This document shows, in pieces, positions 18,499 through 32,100 of a stretch of DNA of 64,000 nt. The position numbers were made by a program, and so were the translations under genes. The stretch is from Oryzias latipes. Its lineage: Eukaryota; Chordata; Actinopteri; Beloniformes; Adrianichthyidae. Each line of letters starts with the position of its first letter. The stretch's first letter is position 1. The DNA is taken from the NCBI RefSeq assembly GCF_002234675.1, contig NC_019879.2, forward strand, positions 16,992,464-17,056,463, read 5' to 3'. Below the pieces are notes generated by a model that saw nothing but the letters and a program-made list of their open reading frames with translations, did not search any database and was not told the origin of the DNA.

Positions 18499-18834
18499 AT
18501 TTAATTAACTAAGTCATCTTGCTTAAAAACTTTTAATTTATAAGGTGTTGTCTCCTCAATCATCTGAGATGTACAATCACAGAAAATGCATAACACATTC
18601 TAAGAAAATGTTGGATTTTTCTAAGTTGTTAAAACTTTTTACTGCTTTTCCGATTCATAAAATTCCCCTAATAGAAATCTTTAGCCAAGAGTTATGTTCT
18701 GTATTCAGTTAACTAAAAAAGCCAGTCAGGAAGTAACAATAGTATCTGATAGAACTTAATATTGTGATCAATACTTCAGACTCATTGATGAGCCTCATCA
18801 AAACTGAAAAAGCTCCTCAGGTGAGCAACATCCT

Positions 18835-19210
18835 AAATTTGGCACGTCCAAAGTCCGGCTTGTGGGCCAAATGCGGCCCGCGTTAAAACTTCTACCGGCT
18901 CACAGGCCATTTTCTAAAACACTGTGTATAACTTATTGATTGTGGTTGGCTAAATTACGATTTAAGCTATTGTAAACCTGTGGCAACACTGTCACACCCT
19001 TCTGTGACACTTTTTTAGCTCATTTCCAAAATGTCAACAGTAATTAAAAAAGAAAGGTTGACATTTGCGCTTCCAGGATAAGTGGGAATTAGCTGCCTTT
19101 TTTCAGTGAACTTCAAAACCTGTGTCTGCCTAATATGCATAGAAACTGACTGTTTTCATGGAGTTCTATGTCAAGAGGCAGACGAGACATGGCAACTTGG
19201 AATGAATGAT
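18835..19210 (+). pseudogene. decayed hAT-type (BED zinc finger) fragment
   Basis: Starts with a GGCCAAATGCGGCCCGCG motif common at ends of vertebrate hAT-derived repeats. From 19031, MSTVIKKRKVD opens a frame; after stops and shifts come KPVCL and then VKRQTRHGN, which resemble the Cys pair and His part of the BED finger in ZBED/GTF2IRD2-like proteins. Frameshifts and stops make it nonfunctional, and the catalytic part is missing. The match is by eye and short. Confidence 0.45.
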
Positions 19211-19389
19211 ACAAAAAATATACAGTAATTGTGATAAAAATGTATTTAGATGCTATTTTTATGTGAAAAAAACAAAAGGTGGTATAAAATAGTTAGTTTG
19301 CATTTAAAGTTATTAAAATAATTCAAAGAATGCAGGTTGAACATTTTCACCTCACCAAAACAGCCAGGAAGGAGACGGTTACTGGGCTT

Positions 19390-20816
19390 TTACTCTTCAT
19401 TAAGCAAGTTTATTGAAAGGTTTGATGTGCAGATGTCAAGTGCAATTGTAGGTATTTGTGTTACATTATCTAATCCGGTATTTGCGAAAAACATGCACAG
19501 AACATGGGCATACAACTGATACACAGAATGGAAAAAAAGAACACCTCTATCACTTTTTCTTCAAAAATCGCATTTTCAGATCAAAGTTTGTTTTGCAGTT
19601 CAAAATAATAAAAAAAGGAGAAATTAAAAAAAAAAAAAGTGCAATACTGGAGAAAAGAAAGTAACTATTTTCTTACAGTCATTTAATGTTGCTCTATTAG
19701 ATTAGGAAAACATTGTTGGTTGTTGTCAGTTCAGCTCATCTCCTGTAGATCCAGAGTGATGAAAATTCAGCATGAAAACAGAAACCAGGCGACATCGCCG
19801 TCTCACTTGCACATCTGCATCCATCTGTGTAACCTAGATAGCATCTTTTTTTCCCTCTTCTCCATCTCCTCACTATTTTACATCGTAGTTAACTATACAG
19901 AAATGTACATCTTCTGCCCATCATATTTCAGGGATTAAAAAACAAAACAAAAAAATACTCAAACCAAAAAAAGAAAAAACACAAATAACTGCAGCTTAGC
20001 CCATTTTTTCCAACCCTTTTAAATAAAGGTTTCAATGTCGTGCCACTGCAGGGTCGAAAAAACAGCAACGATGAGCTCTGAAGAGGGCAAAAACCAGCAG
20101 CTTGAAAGTGAAATACTGAAAATAGATTCATTTCATCATCTCCATAAGAAACATTTTGTTTATCCCACCAACCCTCAGGTTAAGTAACATCATCAATGCT
20201 GCCAAGTGTTATTCAACCCCCCCCCCCCCCCCCCATCCCGTCCCTCAAAAAAAATTAACCTCCCCACCAACCCACCCCATTCCAGATGGGGGCTTTGATG
20301 TTACAATAAATGCTCATTCTTCATTTGTTATTTATTCAACCAGTCTCTCTCATAAGTTAGGATCTAGCCTTAAAAAAGAGAGGCTTAAGTTTACATAATT
20401 CAGGATAACAGGCGATACCCAGAACAATCCTCCACTTCCTACTGCTCCATCGTCAGTATATCACTTAAAATCCAGACACAGTGATTTTATTTTATTTTTA
20501 TCTGCGGTGTGTTGTTGTCAATGACGAGCTGTTATGATTTTCTTGGTAAGACATTCTTTTTGACCAAGGGTTTTTTTTGGCAAACGTTTGATGATTCAGT
20601 TCCCTCTGATAACAAATCCTCGTAGCATTCTAGAGATTGTCTCTTCTCCACTGTGCCGTGGAGTTCTGTCCCAAGGGCTTCACCCATCAGAGATAAATAT
20701 GTGCAAATTCTTGGTTTCGACAGCGTAACCTCCTGCTGTAGAAGGCAAAGTTTGGCTCTGCAGCTGAAGCAGAGCTCAAACGGGACAAGGCAGGCAATCC
20801 ATCTCCGCTCGCCGGG
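19390..20816 (-). other. tsc22d1 3' UTR, approximate
   Basis: Non-coding sequence after the shared stop codon. A candidate AATAAA (TTTATT on + at 19409-19414, read CAATAAACTTGC on -) would give a 3' UTR of about 1.4 kb; other AATAAA words near 20330 and 20490 would give shorter ones. It contains a run of 18 C on + (20217-20234), that is G18 in the mRNA sense. Confidence 0.5.
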
Positions 20817-21086
20817 CTACGCAGAGGGGCCGGAGCTGTGGGAGGCAGGCTGGGTGAGGGTTGCGGTGTTTGGGGTTCCTGCTGAGGCTGCTGTTGGAGC
20901 AGCGGGTGGAGAGCCAGTCTGAACCTGGGCTTGGAACTGAGCCATCTGCTCTGGGCTGGCCAGCGTCTTCAGCAGTGTGTTTTCTTGCTCCAGTTGAGAG
21001 TTCCGCTCAAGCAGCTCCTTGATTTGCTCCTTTAAGACCTCCACCTCTTCACGCACAGCATACATCAGGTGACTCTTCACCAGGTC
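20817..21086 (-). CDS. tsc22d1: tsc22d1 shared terminal coding exon
   Basis: Acceptor CTCTGCAG precedes GACCTGGTGAAG. The exon encodes 89 residues, [20 protein letters not shown] through the zipper to SGPSA, and ends at TAG (20819-20817). The Pro/Ala/Thr-rich tail after QTGSPP is typical of the family. Confidence 0.96.
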   Translation of the reverse strand, partial: DLVKSHLMYAVREEVEVLKEQIKELLERNSQLEQENTLLKTLASPEQMAQFQAQVQTGSPPAAPTAASAGTPNTATLTQPASHSSGPSA

Positions 21087-23196
21087 CTGCAGAGATTGAC
21101 ATACAAGGTTTTTCTGAATCCTCTGCATCACAATTATGTCTCACAATAATGTATTTTGGTCTGTTCCAAGAGCTTTAGCTGTTTTTAACCAAAATAAATA
21201 AAACCTGTGTGGTTTTCTATGACATAGTTTCTGGAGAGCAGCAGTAGCTCATCAGAAACTCTCCTGAGTTGTGGGTCAAAACGCTCTCTCCCGCTAGTTT
21301 ATAACCTCTCAGAACTTCAACCTAACATTACGGGTGCAACAAAGATAGCGGGCAATTTCAGAGCTTTCCAGCTGTACAGATGAGCAAAACAGAGTCGTAC
21401 ACTGATCCATTTTTCTGTAAGTGGAGGCATTACAGTTGGAGCGGAGCAGGAGCTTCTGACCCACTGTTGTAGATGCAGACACCCCCCCCCCCCCCCCCAA
21501 CAGCATTTCAGCATTTAACACGCATGCTCCTGATTCCCCACGATTTGTATAAAGAAATACTCAAGAATTGAATTTTAGTATGCTACAAAAACACGGTAAA
21601 CAACAATTTTCCCCGGAGTAGATTTTAACAACAACAACAACAACAGGGTTCCACATAAAACAAACAGATCTTGAAAAACATTCACACTTTTTTAAAAATA
21701 TAATTGAAATTTTGTTTTTTATCTTTCACAATTAATGCAATAAACCACTATCAGCGAAACCAAAATGACAATTTTTAAGAACTTAAACTTTGATATGCTA
21801 AAAGAAGAAATAGAAAGAAGTTTGCATAATTAAAAAGAAATATTTCAGGTTAATGGACCTAGTTCTATTATCACCAAAATAACTGCAGTGTTTAAATTAT
21901 ACTAGAAAAAGAAATCATTTGTGATATGTTTTTTTTTCTAGGAGATGCATTCAAAGGCAAGTGTATACTTGACCAACGATTTTCCTAAAAGTTTTGTTTT
22001 TATACATTTTTTACTGAATGAATGCTATGCAATAAAACAAATATCAAGAAAAAAAAACTTTTATTTTAAATAAAACTTGATAAGTTTGTCGGAGAATTAT
22101 CAAAGAAAAAGTGATGAGAATATATTCCAAGCTGCAACGTCACTAAGACCGCCCACATCTGTGTGTCTGTCAGCCAATCAAATCTGGAGATATTTTTAAC
22201 CATGCGCAAGAGCCTTCAGCTTTGCCTAGCAACAGACCTAACAACGGAGAAAGTGAAACAAGATACAAACCTGAAAAGCCTGTAAAGTAGATTTTATTTC
22301 AGTTATAGTTTGTATTACAGTGTAATAAAATATATGTAGTATATAAATATATACATAAATTTCCTGTATATAAAAATATTGACAGGAAATATCAAATAAA
22401 AGCCCCGCTGTGGCTGTCGGAGACGAATCTTGTTTAGGAAGTTACCTTGATAAAAACGTGATGTTGTCATATTAACATGAAAACTACAAGATAATTTATT
22501 ATTTTTATTCACTAGTAGCTCCTATGTTTTCAAAAATGTTAGCTTATTATTCGCTAGAAAATTTAACATTAACAAAAATGGGACACATGATAGCAGCCCC
22601 CCAGTTCAGAGGTTCACATGGATGGATGATGTCTCTCTTCTGGTTTTACAAAACCACCAGACACGCACAGCTATAGTTGACATCATTACAGCATTAAGAC
22701 ATGTAATGGATGACGACTCACCATTGCTTGTTCAATTTTGTTGTCTATTGCCACGACACTGGCTCCGGACGAGCTGTAAAAGAAGAAAAGAGGAGTCAAA
22801 CATCACAGTTTGCTGCAGTGGGGAAAGATGGGAGACGCGCACGGTCTCTCCCTGCACAAGAATGTGGGCCTTTACGCGAAGCATCTGGAAATTTCTATTA
22901 AACCAGCTGCCTTTTTCCAGCATAAAGCCATGCCTCGTTTGGCTTCCCCGGACCGCGTTCATCATGTCCCGTGAGAAAACAATGGTCCGAACGCTGCTAC
23001 CGCCACAGAACCGGGACAGGTTGGGACAAGTCCTAATGAGAAGCCGTGTGTCGTGGTTCTTTTACCTTTTGTCGGGCTGGACGTGTGAGCTCTCCGCGCT
23101 TAGCAGCGACGACAAAAACGATATGGAGAAATTTCTCAGCTGGCAGACGCCTAGATCCATAGCAACGCTGTAGCACGGCGAATTCACGCTGTTCAT
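20817..23196 (-). CDS. tsc22d1: TSC22 domain family protein 1, short isoform
   Basis: An alternative first coding exon (23196-23066) splices to the same two 3' exons, giving about 150 residues against 144 in human TSC22D1 short form (recalled). The first exon encodes [20 protein letters not shown] then [12 protein letters not shown], matching the mammalian [21 protein letters not shown]. It ends in phase 2, like the long first exon, so both complete the same Ser codon in exon 2. This is the original glucocorticoid/TGF-beta-induced TSC-22 form, a leucine-zipper protein thought to oppose the long form in growth control (family knowledge). An in-frame Met at 23262 could extend the N-terminus, but the extension has no family match. 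Confidence 0.94.
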
Positions 23197-26100
23197 TTTC
23201 CACCGCTCTTGAGCAAGGCCGCTTCCAGGAGACCAGCGAGCACTGCGACGCGCATCCGCCACTCTTCGGCACTAAGGTCCAGTAAAAGCTGGGGTACCGA
23301 CCGCAGCGATACGGACTCGAGCCAAGGTCAGCTCATCTCAACGCTACACAAAGGTCTGCGGTTTTCTACGAGCACCGCATAATTTATTCAGCAGCGCAAG
23401 GAGAAGTCGCTTTCTGATTGGTCAAACGGAGCGACACGCCATTTGGGAACGCCCCCTTTCGCATCTCAGCTGGCATGCTCTGCATACACCAGCTCAGCAG
23501 AAGAACCCAAGGAAAAAGGGCGACAGTCGAGAACATACACACTATCTAACATTTGGAATTGTTTTTACTTTTAGCCCAAAAAGCACAATAATTTGCTCTT
23601 AAGAAAGTTCCAATCTCAAGTCCCCCCCCTAAATCAATGTGCACTCAGAATCCATTGACACAATATGCCATCCCTTTCACCGCTGCCAACAACAAACTAA
23701 CAAATTCACGTGGGCAATGTGAGAGCAAGGACACAATATCAAAAAGATGCAAGTCTAAGATGCCTGTTAATCAAAGAGATCAAGGTTCCTTCTACTACTC
23801 CCATGCGTGTATATATATCGCCTCCTAGTGGCCAAAAGGGAGAGCAATTATTGAATCATCCTAGAAAAGATTGCTGTGAAACTTGACCAGCTCCAATAAT
23901 CAAAAGGAATAAAATTTAAAGACCCACTCCAATGAAAATTGTGTTTTGAACATCTTCTTGAAGCCCTTTTCTCATGATGGAAGGGATATATAAAAGGATT
24001 TAAGATTAAAACAGCATTTCTGAGTATTTCTGTATTTAAATTGTGATAGATCTGGAGTAGATAAAACCCTGCAGTTTGAAAAAAACCTCAGTTGTGATGC
24101 GGCAATGAAATAGGTGGGCCAAAGTTTCCCTGCTCCGCTCCATTCTGATGCATCCACTTGCTGAGAAGTAAATACACAAACATCTTCATTTTCTTCGTCC
24201 GAGCTAGCATCTGGCTTATAACTGGACGGCTGGATAGCTCTGATATTGCTCGCGGTTTTTGTTACACTGACAAAGTTAATGATTAAAAGACCACTGGGAA
24301 TGCTTTTACTATTGATAAAAAAGATGATTGGAGTGGGACTAAAGATTAAAAACAAATTGTTCAATAGGTAGGACTCCCTTTTTAAAATGCACTTTCGAAG
24401 ATGTAGTTAAAAAGCTAAATTAGATGTGAAACAGTAGCTTAAATTACCCATGCTCAATTTTTCTCATAAAAAGTATCTTTCAAATCCAATTCACTCAATT
24501 TAAGATCAGCCAACCTTATTCTTGCGTCTGCATAACTTTTTTATGTTTCACTTGTTTTATGTTTTTTAATTCTTGGAATTCTGCAACTGTTTGCTGCGAG
24601 TTGTTCACAAGCACTATGTTCCCTTTTGTTGCGTTTCTCTTACAGAAGTCTATCTCCTTTTTTCTGACTCAATTACACGCCCAAAAGCGCCTTCAAAAAA
24701 CGCCAATACTGGGAGTATCCTGGACACAGAAATTCCACAATAAATTTTCAGTCAGACCCCCACAAACCACATCAACTCCCACATGCACCACTCCTCCCGC
24801 AAAGTGCAAAAAACTGGAGAACCCGAATGAAAAGTGCAAGTCCAGGTCATATTCGCACTTTAACATATTTAAATGTCCTCCGGAATAGGTTGAAGATGAA
24901 TTTTATGTTGTTTTAAAAAAAATCTGGTTTAAACTGTTTACAAGTCTTATGAGGCTTTGAAAAAGTTCTGATTTAACTGAAAACATCTATTTTTTTCTAG
25001 ACAGGGAGTGCATAGGAAGCTGCTTTAAAATGCAACTTGAACACAAATAGACCCCAGATATGAGATACTGGTGTCAAGTCTGGGAACCTGCACTGAAACA
25101 CAAAGAAAAGCCTCAGGGGTTCCCGTTAACCATGCATACAGAAACAAAACCCTAGTGAGAGACTAAAATATTTTAGGACTTGTAGTGTTTGGGATGAAAA
25201 CAGGTGTAAGCAAATAAATCTAAGACCTAGAAGTCTTACGTTAAGGGAAGTAGCTTGGTGACTTTGTTTCTTGAATTAACAAAGGCCTTAAAACTGTTGT
25301 TTAATTTTTGTAATAGAAGCAAGAAGGTGAAAAGAAATGCAAGACAGGTCACAAGTATAAAAGCTGCTAAACATTAGGACAAAAAAATAAATCTGATTAA
25401 TTTTGCAATTACTTTGAAAAAAAAATTTTAAAAAGCAACTTTTCACCAAAAAAATAAGTGTATTTTATGTGAAATTCTGCAGTGTAACAACACTAATGTC
25501 CACAGTCTTTCAGGTTCCTGTAAACAGAATCCAGACTTTTCCTGTATGTAAAGACAGTACTATTCTAATGGAGTAGATCTCATCATTACCATAATAATAC
25601 TAACTATGGTGACACTGCACGGTGAACTGTTAAGCTGATTTGTTTATCCGTTGCTCCCCATAATCCCATTTGAAAACAGCTTCGTACTTACTGTACCTAG
25701 AGGCCAAAACACCAGAAAAAGAAGCTCTAAGCCATTCTTATCTTTTCCGGCTTCGTCTATGACGAGAACTCTGCTTAGCCATATAAACGCACCCAAATAG
25801 CTAGAACCGCTAGAACCACACTAGCTCTTGAGGAACCCATATGAGGTCTTGGTGGAAGCTCTACATATTTACACAAGCAGCCAGTCAGGTCACAAACTGG
25901 AGAATGTCATTAAACTCAAGCTTAAACGTCACACTTTAATGATTATTTTTAACATCAGTGTCTCCAGTTTAAACATATTTTTTGTTGTTTGTACTTTCCA
26001 GAAGATTGTTCAAATCTATCACAGAAAAGACTGAAAATAAAACTTCCTGACTTTTGGAGGGAGTTGGTTTTGTCCTAAAACGTGTATATTCACTTGCCAA

Positions 26101-29100
26101 TTCAAAAGGCATTAAACTAAACTGTTATCAAGTTTCCCCTTAACAGATAAATCAATGCTGAATGCCCCCTCCCCTTTAAGGAGATTTTGAAAGAGGCAGG
26201 AGCTAAATGGAGTGTCTTGGTTTGAGCTTTAGATAAGCAGCAGCTTTCTCCTTTGTCAACTGCAATTACGAGTTCAGGAGACGGGTCGTCCACGTCATCT
26301 AGCTAGCCATTGCTTTGGTACTCTTAATTGTGCCGATTTGGCACTTGAGTGACTTCCATCCTTCCATCCAATGTGGAGTCAGCCTCAAGGCTGTTTTATT
26401 AAATGACACTGTCTGTAGCATGAATTTCTCCTTCATGTAGTTCAATAGTCTTGTCTGACTGATGCACTTTAACTTCTGTTGAGTCTTATCTACTGAATGA
26501 ATTAGCCACGTAAACAATTTGCTCTAAATACTAAACACAGCATGTTATTAACTCTCTATAAAGACAGAGATAAGGTAGGTCAGCCAGCTGACGGCACGGC
26601 TGCAAGTCAAAACTAGCCCAGTGACCTAGTGAAGCAGCTCCAGAGATATGACCTTTATTATAGTAAGCCGAGTGAAGCAGGCGCTCCACTTTTCCATTCA
26701 AAGTCCATGAGCATTTGCATCTTTATAGTTTGACCTGAAATGGGATATTTCTTAAAGAAAAGGGATGTTTCTTTGCATCCCAAGCAAACCATCACACATG
26801 GCTGTCAAAGGTGTAGAGGTTTGTTTTTGACTTTTCTTTTTTCCCCTCAGAAAACATTTTTAGAACGGTAAATGAAACGGTGTCGGACTCCAGACCTTGA
26901 GGGCCAACATCCGGCTGTTTTTCCAGAAACCTTGACGCTGATTACCTGGATCAGGTGTGTTTTGCCAATAAGAAGGTTAGTTGTAAAACACATGTTGGTC
27001 CTAGAGGCCTGGAGTTTGACACCTGTGTCTCAAGAGAATAAAAATGAGGTATAGGTATACATTCATTAATTTCAAGCAACTTGCTGAAACAAATGTCAGA
27101 ATATCAACAAGCAAAACAAAAAATAAAGGCAGAAAATGTACATTTTACCCAGGATTATCCAAAAATACCAGCCAATCTTATTTTTTCCAAAGCATCAAAT
27201 ACTTTCCTCTCTGGTGTTACCTCTTAAGATGGTTTTCTAGTTCCCTGAACAAAATCTTGATAGCCATCTCTTCATGGCCTTGCAGTTGTATCGTCTGCAG
27301 TCTCATTGAAGCGTGGCTCAGCTGAAACATGTAGACTCACTCCGCAGGAACGCCGCCGTGCCTATCACAGCTCTTTGTTTGCGGGTTTGCAACCGTCCTT
27401 GTTGCTGCCTACGTCCACTGAACAGATAAGGCTCCTCCTAATGCATGGAATGGCGACTGAAGCTGCACTGTAAAGGACCAAGCTTTTTGATACACGTGCA
27501 GCCGTGCCCCCTTCCTCTATGCCAAACACTTGTGTTTGCTTGGCTGACGGGAGACGGACTTAATGAACACAGATAGGAAGGTAGGTGTTAAAGTGTGATC
27601 ATGTGATCCTAGGAGTTACATAAACCATCAAAGGAGATTAGCTTGTGGTTCAGTGACTTTCCCGCTCTTACTCTCCACAAGTTCTCTGTAGCCCGAGGGC
27701 TTGCAGAGTGCCAAATGAACTGAGCTGCATGTTTTCAAAAGATTCAAATAAAATGGGGAAGAAAAATAAAAGTGCGACTTCTTAGTTAAGAGGTTCTTCC
27801 TAAGCTTACAGCGAGGCAAACATAGCTCTTAGAACTATAGTGTTTGAAATGATGCAGGAATTATCCGCAAAATAAGTCAAGATGCAGGATTTATGAGAGA
27901 AGGAGTTCAAAGGGACCTAAAAAATAATCAGAATGTGAAATGAAACATCCAAAGTTTAGACTCTGCAATCGTCTGGAAGCTGTGGTGATGCAGCGCCAGA
28001 AAGACGAGAGCTTCAGCAGAGACCATCTTCTCTGCGAGTGTGGGAGCAGTAGAGAGGTTATTTCAATTTGAGTTTTCTTTCAGTTTGTAGAAAATTAGAC
28101 GTCTTTCCACTGACAAAATCCTCAATCTGCTTTCCTGATTCACAAGGTCAAGATGGGATTTCATTGAGACTTCAGTCTAATCTTCCCTCTGCTTTGACTC
28201 AGGTTTTGAATTTAAAAAATGTTGCAGTTATGAAGAGGTTTTAATTGAATTCATAATTTATGCTGGAGAAAAATGAAAAGATCGACATTACATACGTAAA
28301 TAAAAATATATTAAAACAATGAAAAATATTTTAACTGACCTTAACTGATATAACGGAACGAGAATGGCTGAAGGTTTCTATTGTAAATATGCTAAAATCC
28401 AAAACTAATGTATTGAAATCAATAACCTCAGAGTGCAATGAACATTACTGGGCAGCTGTAAATGAAAGGAAACCAACTGTTAAATATTTGAACGCTGTCA
28501 AGCAGCAAAAACATACATGTTTTTATCGTCCTATTTCTGCAGGTTTTGGTTTACAGAATTTGTGCCTCAAAGCACATTGATCTATTAGCTATCTGCAGAT
28601 ACAGATGTGGCACTTTATACATCTTTTTTTAATGTATTTATTCTAAATTAAGCATTTTGCAAGTTCTAACAATTTTGGTCAGTGACCACTGGGCCAGTAT
28701 TTATTGAGGCAAATTTTAAAGTAAGTTCCAGTTCCAATTTTCCAGTAAGTCTGCATTGTGATCCTACAATGGCTTTCATAATTACTCACAGGTCAAAAGT
28801 GCTCTGTGCTTTGTTCTTCCAAAAATGCAGCTGGGATGCTTTCAGTAGTTAGTTTAGTTAGGATTTTTAAAATGACTCATCATTTCTGCTGCACCCTAGT
28901 GAGTTTCTGAGCTAGCTCTAAGCATGACAGGCGAGAAGCCCTTCTCTTTAGGGTCTTATCTTGTCACTTCTCATTGACAGGCTGCTTTATGGTGGCTTGC
29001 TTCTGCTAATAGAGGGGAAAAAAGGCGTGCACTGACACTGGGGCTCTCCTGGCTTAGGAAAGGCTGACCAAGAAACAACAAACAAAGGACAAACACAATC

Positions 29101-32100
29101 CAAAGAATTTGACTTGTGTTAAACTTGATGTCCAGAGGTGAGCAAAAAACTAAACAAAACCCAAGACTTCTGTGAAGAGTAATGCTGAAATACAGCATTT
29201 AACCAACATATTCAACTTCATTTCTTCAGACAGGCTTCAAGCAGCTTAAATCCAAGATGATCTGTTCGCTCAATAACATAATTTTCTTCATTCACTTTCA
29301 TGAAAAACATCCACTGTTACTCATGAGAAAAAAAAAGGAGTTAACTTACGGAAGTATGCAGACACACCTAAAAGTGGTTTTTCAAAAGCAACAACTGTTG
29401 CACATGCAGTCAACCAAACATACCTTCCCAAAATGAATAGAAATAGTAGGAAGCTGCTACAAAAACTGGAATTACAATTAGTTTGATCAATCATTGCCAA
29501 CCAGAGCCACTGAGCAACGCATTTGGTCATAGACAAGAATCAATCTATCAATGTATTATTTGTAGAGCACTTTTAAAAGCAAAGGCAACCAAAGTGTCGA
29601 ACATAAAATCAAATGTGAATAAGATTACTAAAAACTAGATCTGCTCACTGCAGTTAAAAGCCAGAGTAAAAAGAAGAGTTTTTAAAAGTGTTTTAAAATC
29701 ACTGATGGTTCTGGCAGACCTCAGGGAATAGGGGAGAATATTCCAGAGTTTAGGAGCTGCGACTGAAAAGGCTCAGTCTCCCCGAGTCACAAGCCGAGTC
29801 CTGAAAACCATTAAAAGCATTTGATCTTCAGATCTTAGGACTCGATGTGGATGATAAAGATGGAAAAGCTCAGAAAGATACTGAGGTGCCAGACCATTCA
29901 AACATTTAAAAACTAAAAATAAAATCTTAAAAATGATTCTAAAAGTGATCAAAACTAGACTGGACTACAGCACTGACCTGTTTGTCAAATTTTTAATGCT
30001 CGTCGAGGTTTAGCCCAGTATTGCTAATGAAAGGAGCATCTGAAAAGTCCAGGGGGCCACCAGCACTACAGCAACCTGTTCGCAGGTCAGTCTTCCCAAA
30101 AACAAACACCTCTGTCTTGTTTTCAGTCAGACAGATGAAGTGAAGCTCCATCCAAGAATAATATGGTTTTAATACAACAAAGATTCGATTCTGGATATGT
30201 TTATTTAGCTCACACTGAGTAGCATGTCATTTAATCTTTTTATTTAAGACATAAGAAGCAGGAAAAAGAACGTGACAAGGGGCCTGAAATGTCTGGGCAA
30301 TGAAACAACGAGGCCCATTGAACAGATGGTTGTAAAAGCGTGGGGCTGAGCTGTAGATGGACAGTGTAAAGCACACATGGACTTTACCAGTAAGTCCTGG
30401 TAGGGCTTTCCCCTATAGACACAACCCTGACTACGGAAAAATTGGCTGAGCGGTGGGTGAAGGGGACGAAGAGGAGTGAGAGGGCATTTTAGCTTCCACA
30501 CTGAAAGCAGCTTGTAAAATACTAGGAAAGATGAAGTGACCGTCTATTAGAGACTAAAAAAAAACTAGAATGACCCAGTTTCATAAACTCAGCATTAGTA
30601 CTCTGCGTCTCACAGTCACGGACAAAAGGATGACGGTGAAAGAAAATCTCTGAGACAAACCCTCACATAACAGGACCAAAAACTGAAGCAGCAAAAAGAG
30701 AATCATATCTAATTTTAATAAACTTAAGTAAATAGGTAAAGTTTTTCTTCTGAACCAATATACATACATTTACGGCAGCCGCGTCGCAAATTAATACAAT
30801 TACAACGTAGTATTCTTTATTAACAAATAACAGTAACAACTAACTACTACCCCTCTAACTAATGAACTAACTATATGTGTTGTAGAATGACTGTGTGTGT
30901 CAGTGCGCTGCGTGTGTAGAAGAAACGAGCACACACAGGAGTGTTGGGGGTGCGTGTTGATTCTTCTACGGCGTACCGCTCTCTAGCTGCAAGCGAGGTT
31001 TCACCTGTGCTCTCTGGTACAGACATCTTCTCAGAATATTATATATTGCCCAGTAATAAACAGACTGCAGACACTTTGTCACCTTTCCGGTAGCCATGAA
31101 GCCTGACACCCATGAAGAACGCGGGCCAGGAGGCTCCGCCTTTGTTTATACAGACACGTAACTTTGCGCTGCACAAAATAGTTCCCAAACAAAACACGTT
31201 TGTGTTACAGAGTGAAGGAGAACCGTAATACACCCCCCCCCCGCGCCAAAACACAAAATCCTCCGGCGGGCAGCCATGTCGCGCACTCAAGAACGCACAC
31301 AGCTTGTAATGGAAATGAATACAATGGAAATGAATAATTGGAACGCAGTGAATTTGTGGTATTTCCTCGCGATACGGAAACTTCTGTTGTAGAATGAGGA
31401 TGTGCATGTGCTGCTGAAACTGCGTGTGTGTGTGTGTGTGTGTGTGTGTAAGTAGAGGGAGCGCGTGCAGCGTAGAGGGAGTGAGAGGCGCGGCACAGGG
31501 AGTGAAGGAGAACAGTAATAAAAGGTTTCCCCCAGAAACCCTTGAAGTCTGAACACAGGACTAGCAGAAAAAGTAAATTATCAGCAAAGATGAATGTTTT
31601 TAATGTGTTTACTATAGTTCCAAACAAACACTATATGCAAAAAAAAAACAACGTAAAAAATAAAAAAAAAGTGCGGTGATGCGGTTATCGTCACACCCAT
31701 ACTGTATACACAGATTTGTGTAAATATTTGCCACTGAAACAGCGTTAGAAGTCTGTTAACCTCGCTACACTGGAGCTTTAGCTCTAATGTTCTTTTGACC
31801 GAAGGGGGGTCTAAGGGCGGGGATGCCAGTACTGCATAGTCAGTTTGTTAGTTCATTTTAGTATTTTCCTATTGAACTCTTTGTATTCGTGATCCTTTTA
31901 AGTTCATGTTTTACTTCGAAGCCCATCGAGACGACTGTTGTTGTGATTTTGGGCTATACAAATAAAATTGAATTGAATTGACCATCTTATTTCTTCAACA
32001 CTTTACTCAATTTACATAATTCCAGTGGATTCTGAAGCAGAAAAAAAAAACAGCATTACGATGAAATGCAAGACTTTACAGTAGTGAAGTGCTTATGCAA

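Noticed and set aside
22622..23173. 183-codon + strand open frame
   Set aside because: Antisense to the tsc22d1 52-bp exon and short-isoform exon; no protein resemblance.
31205..31627. 140-codon minus-strand frame
   Set aside because: Runs through a GT microsatellite and a C run; no homology recognisable.
30760..31705. Possible LTR from the near-duplicate GTGAAGGAGAAC stretches
   Set aside because: The duplicated part is only about 20 bases, and no TG...CA ends, primer-binding site or gag/pol sequence is visible.
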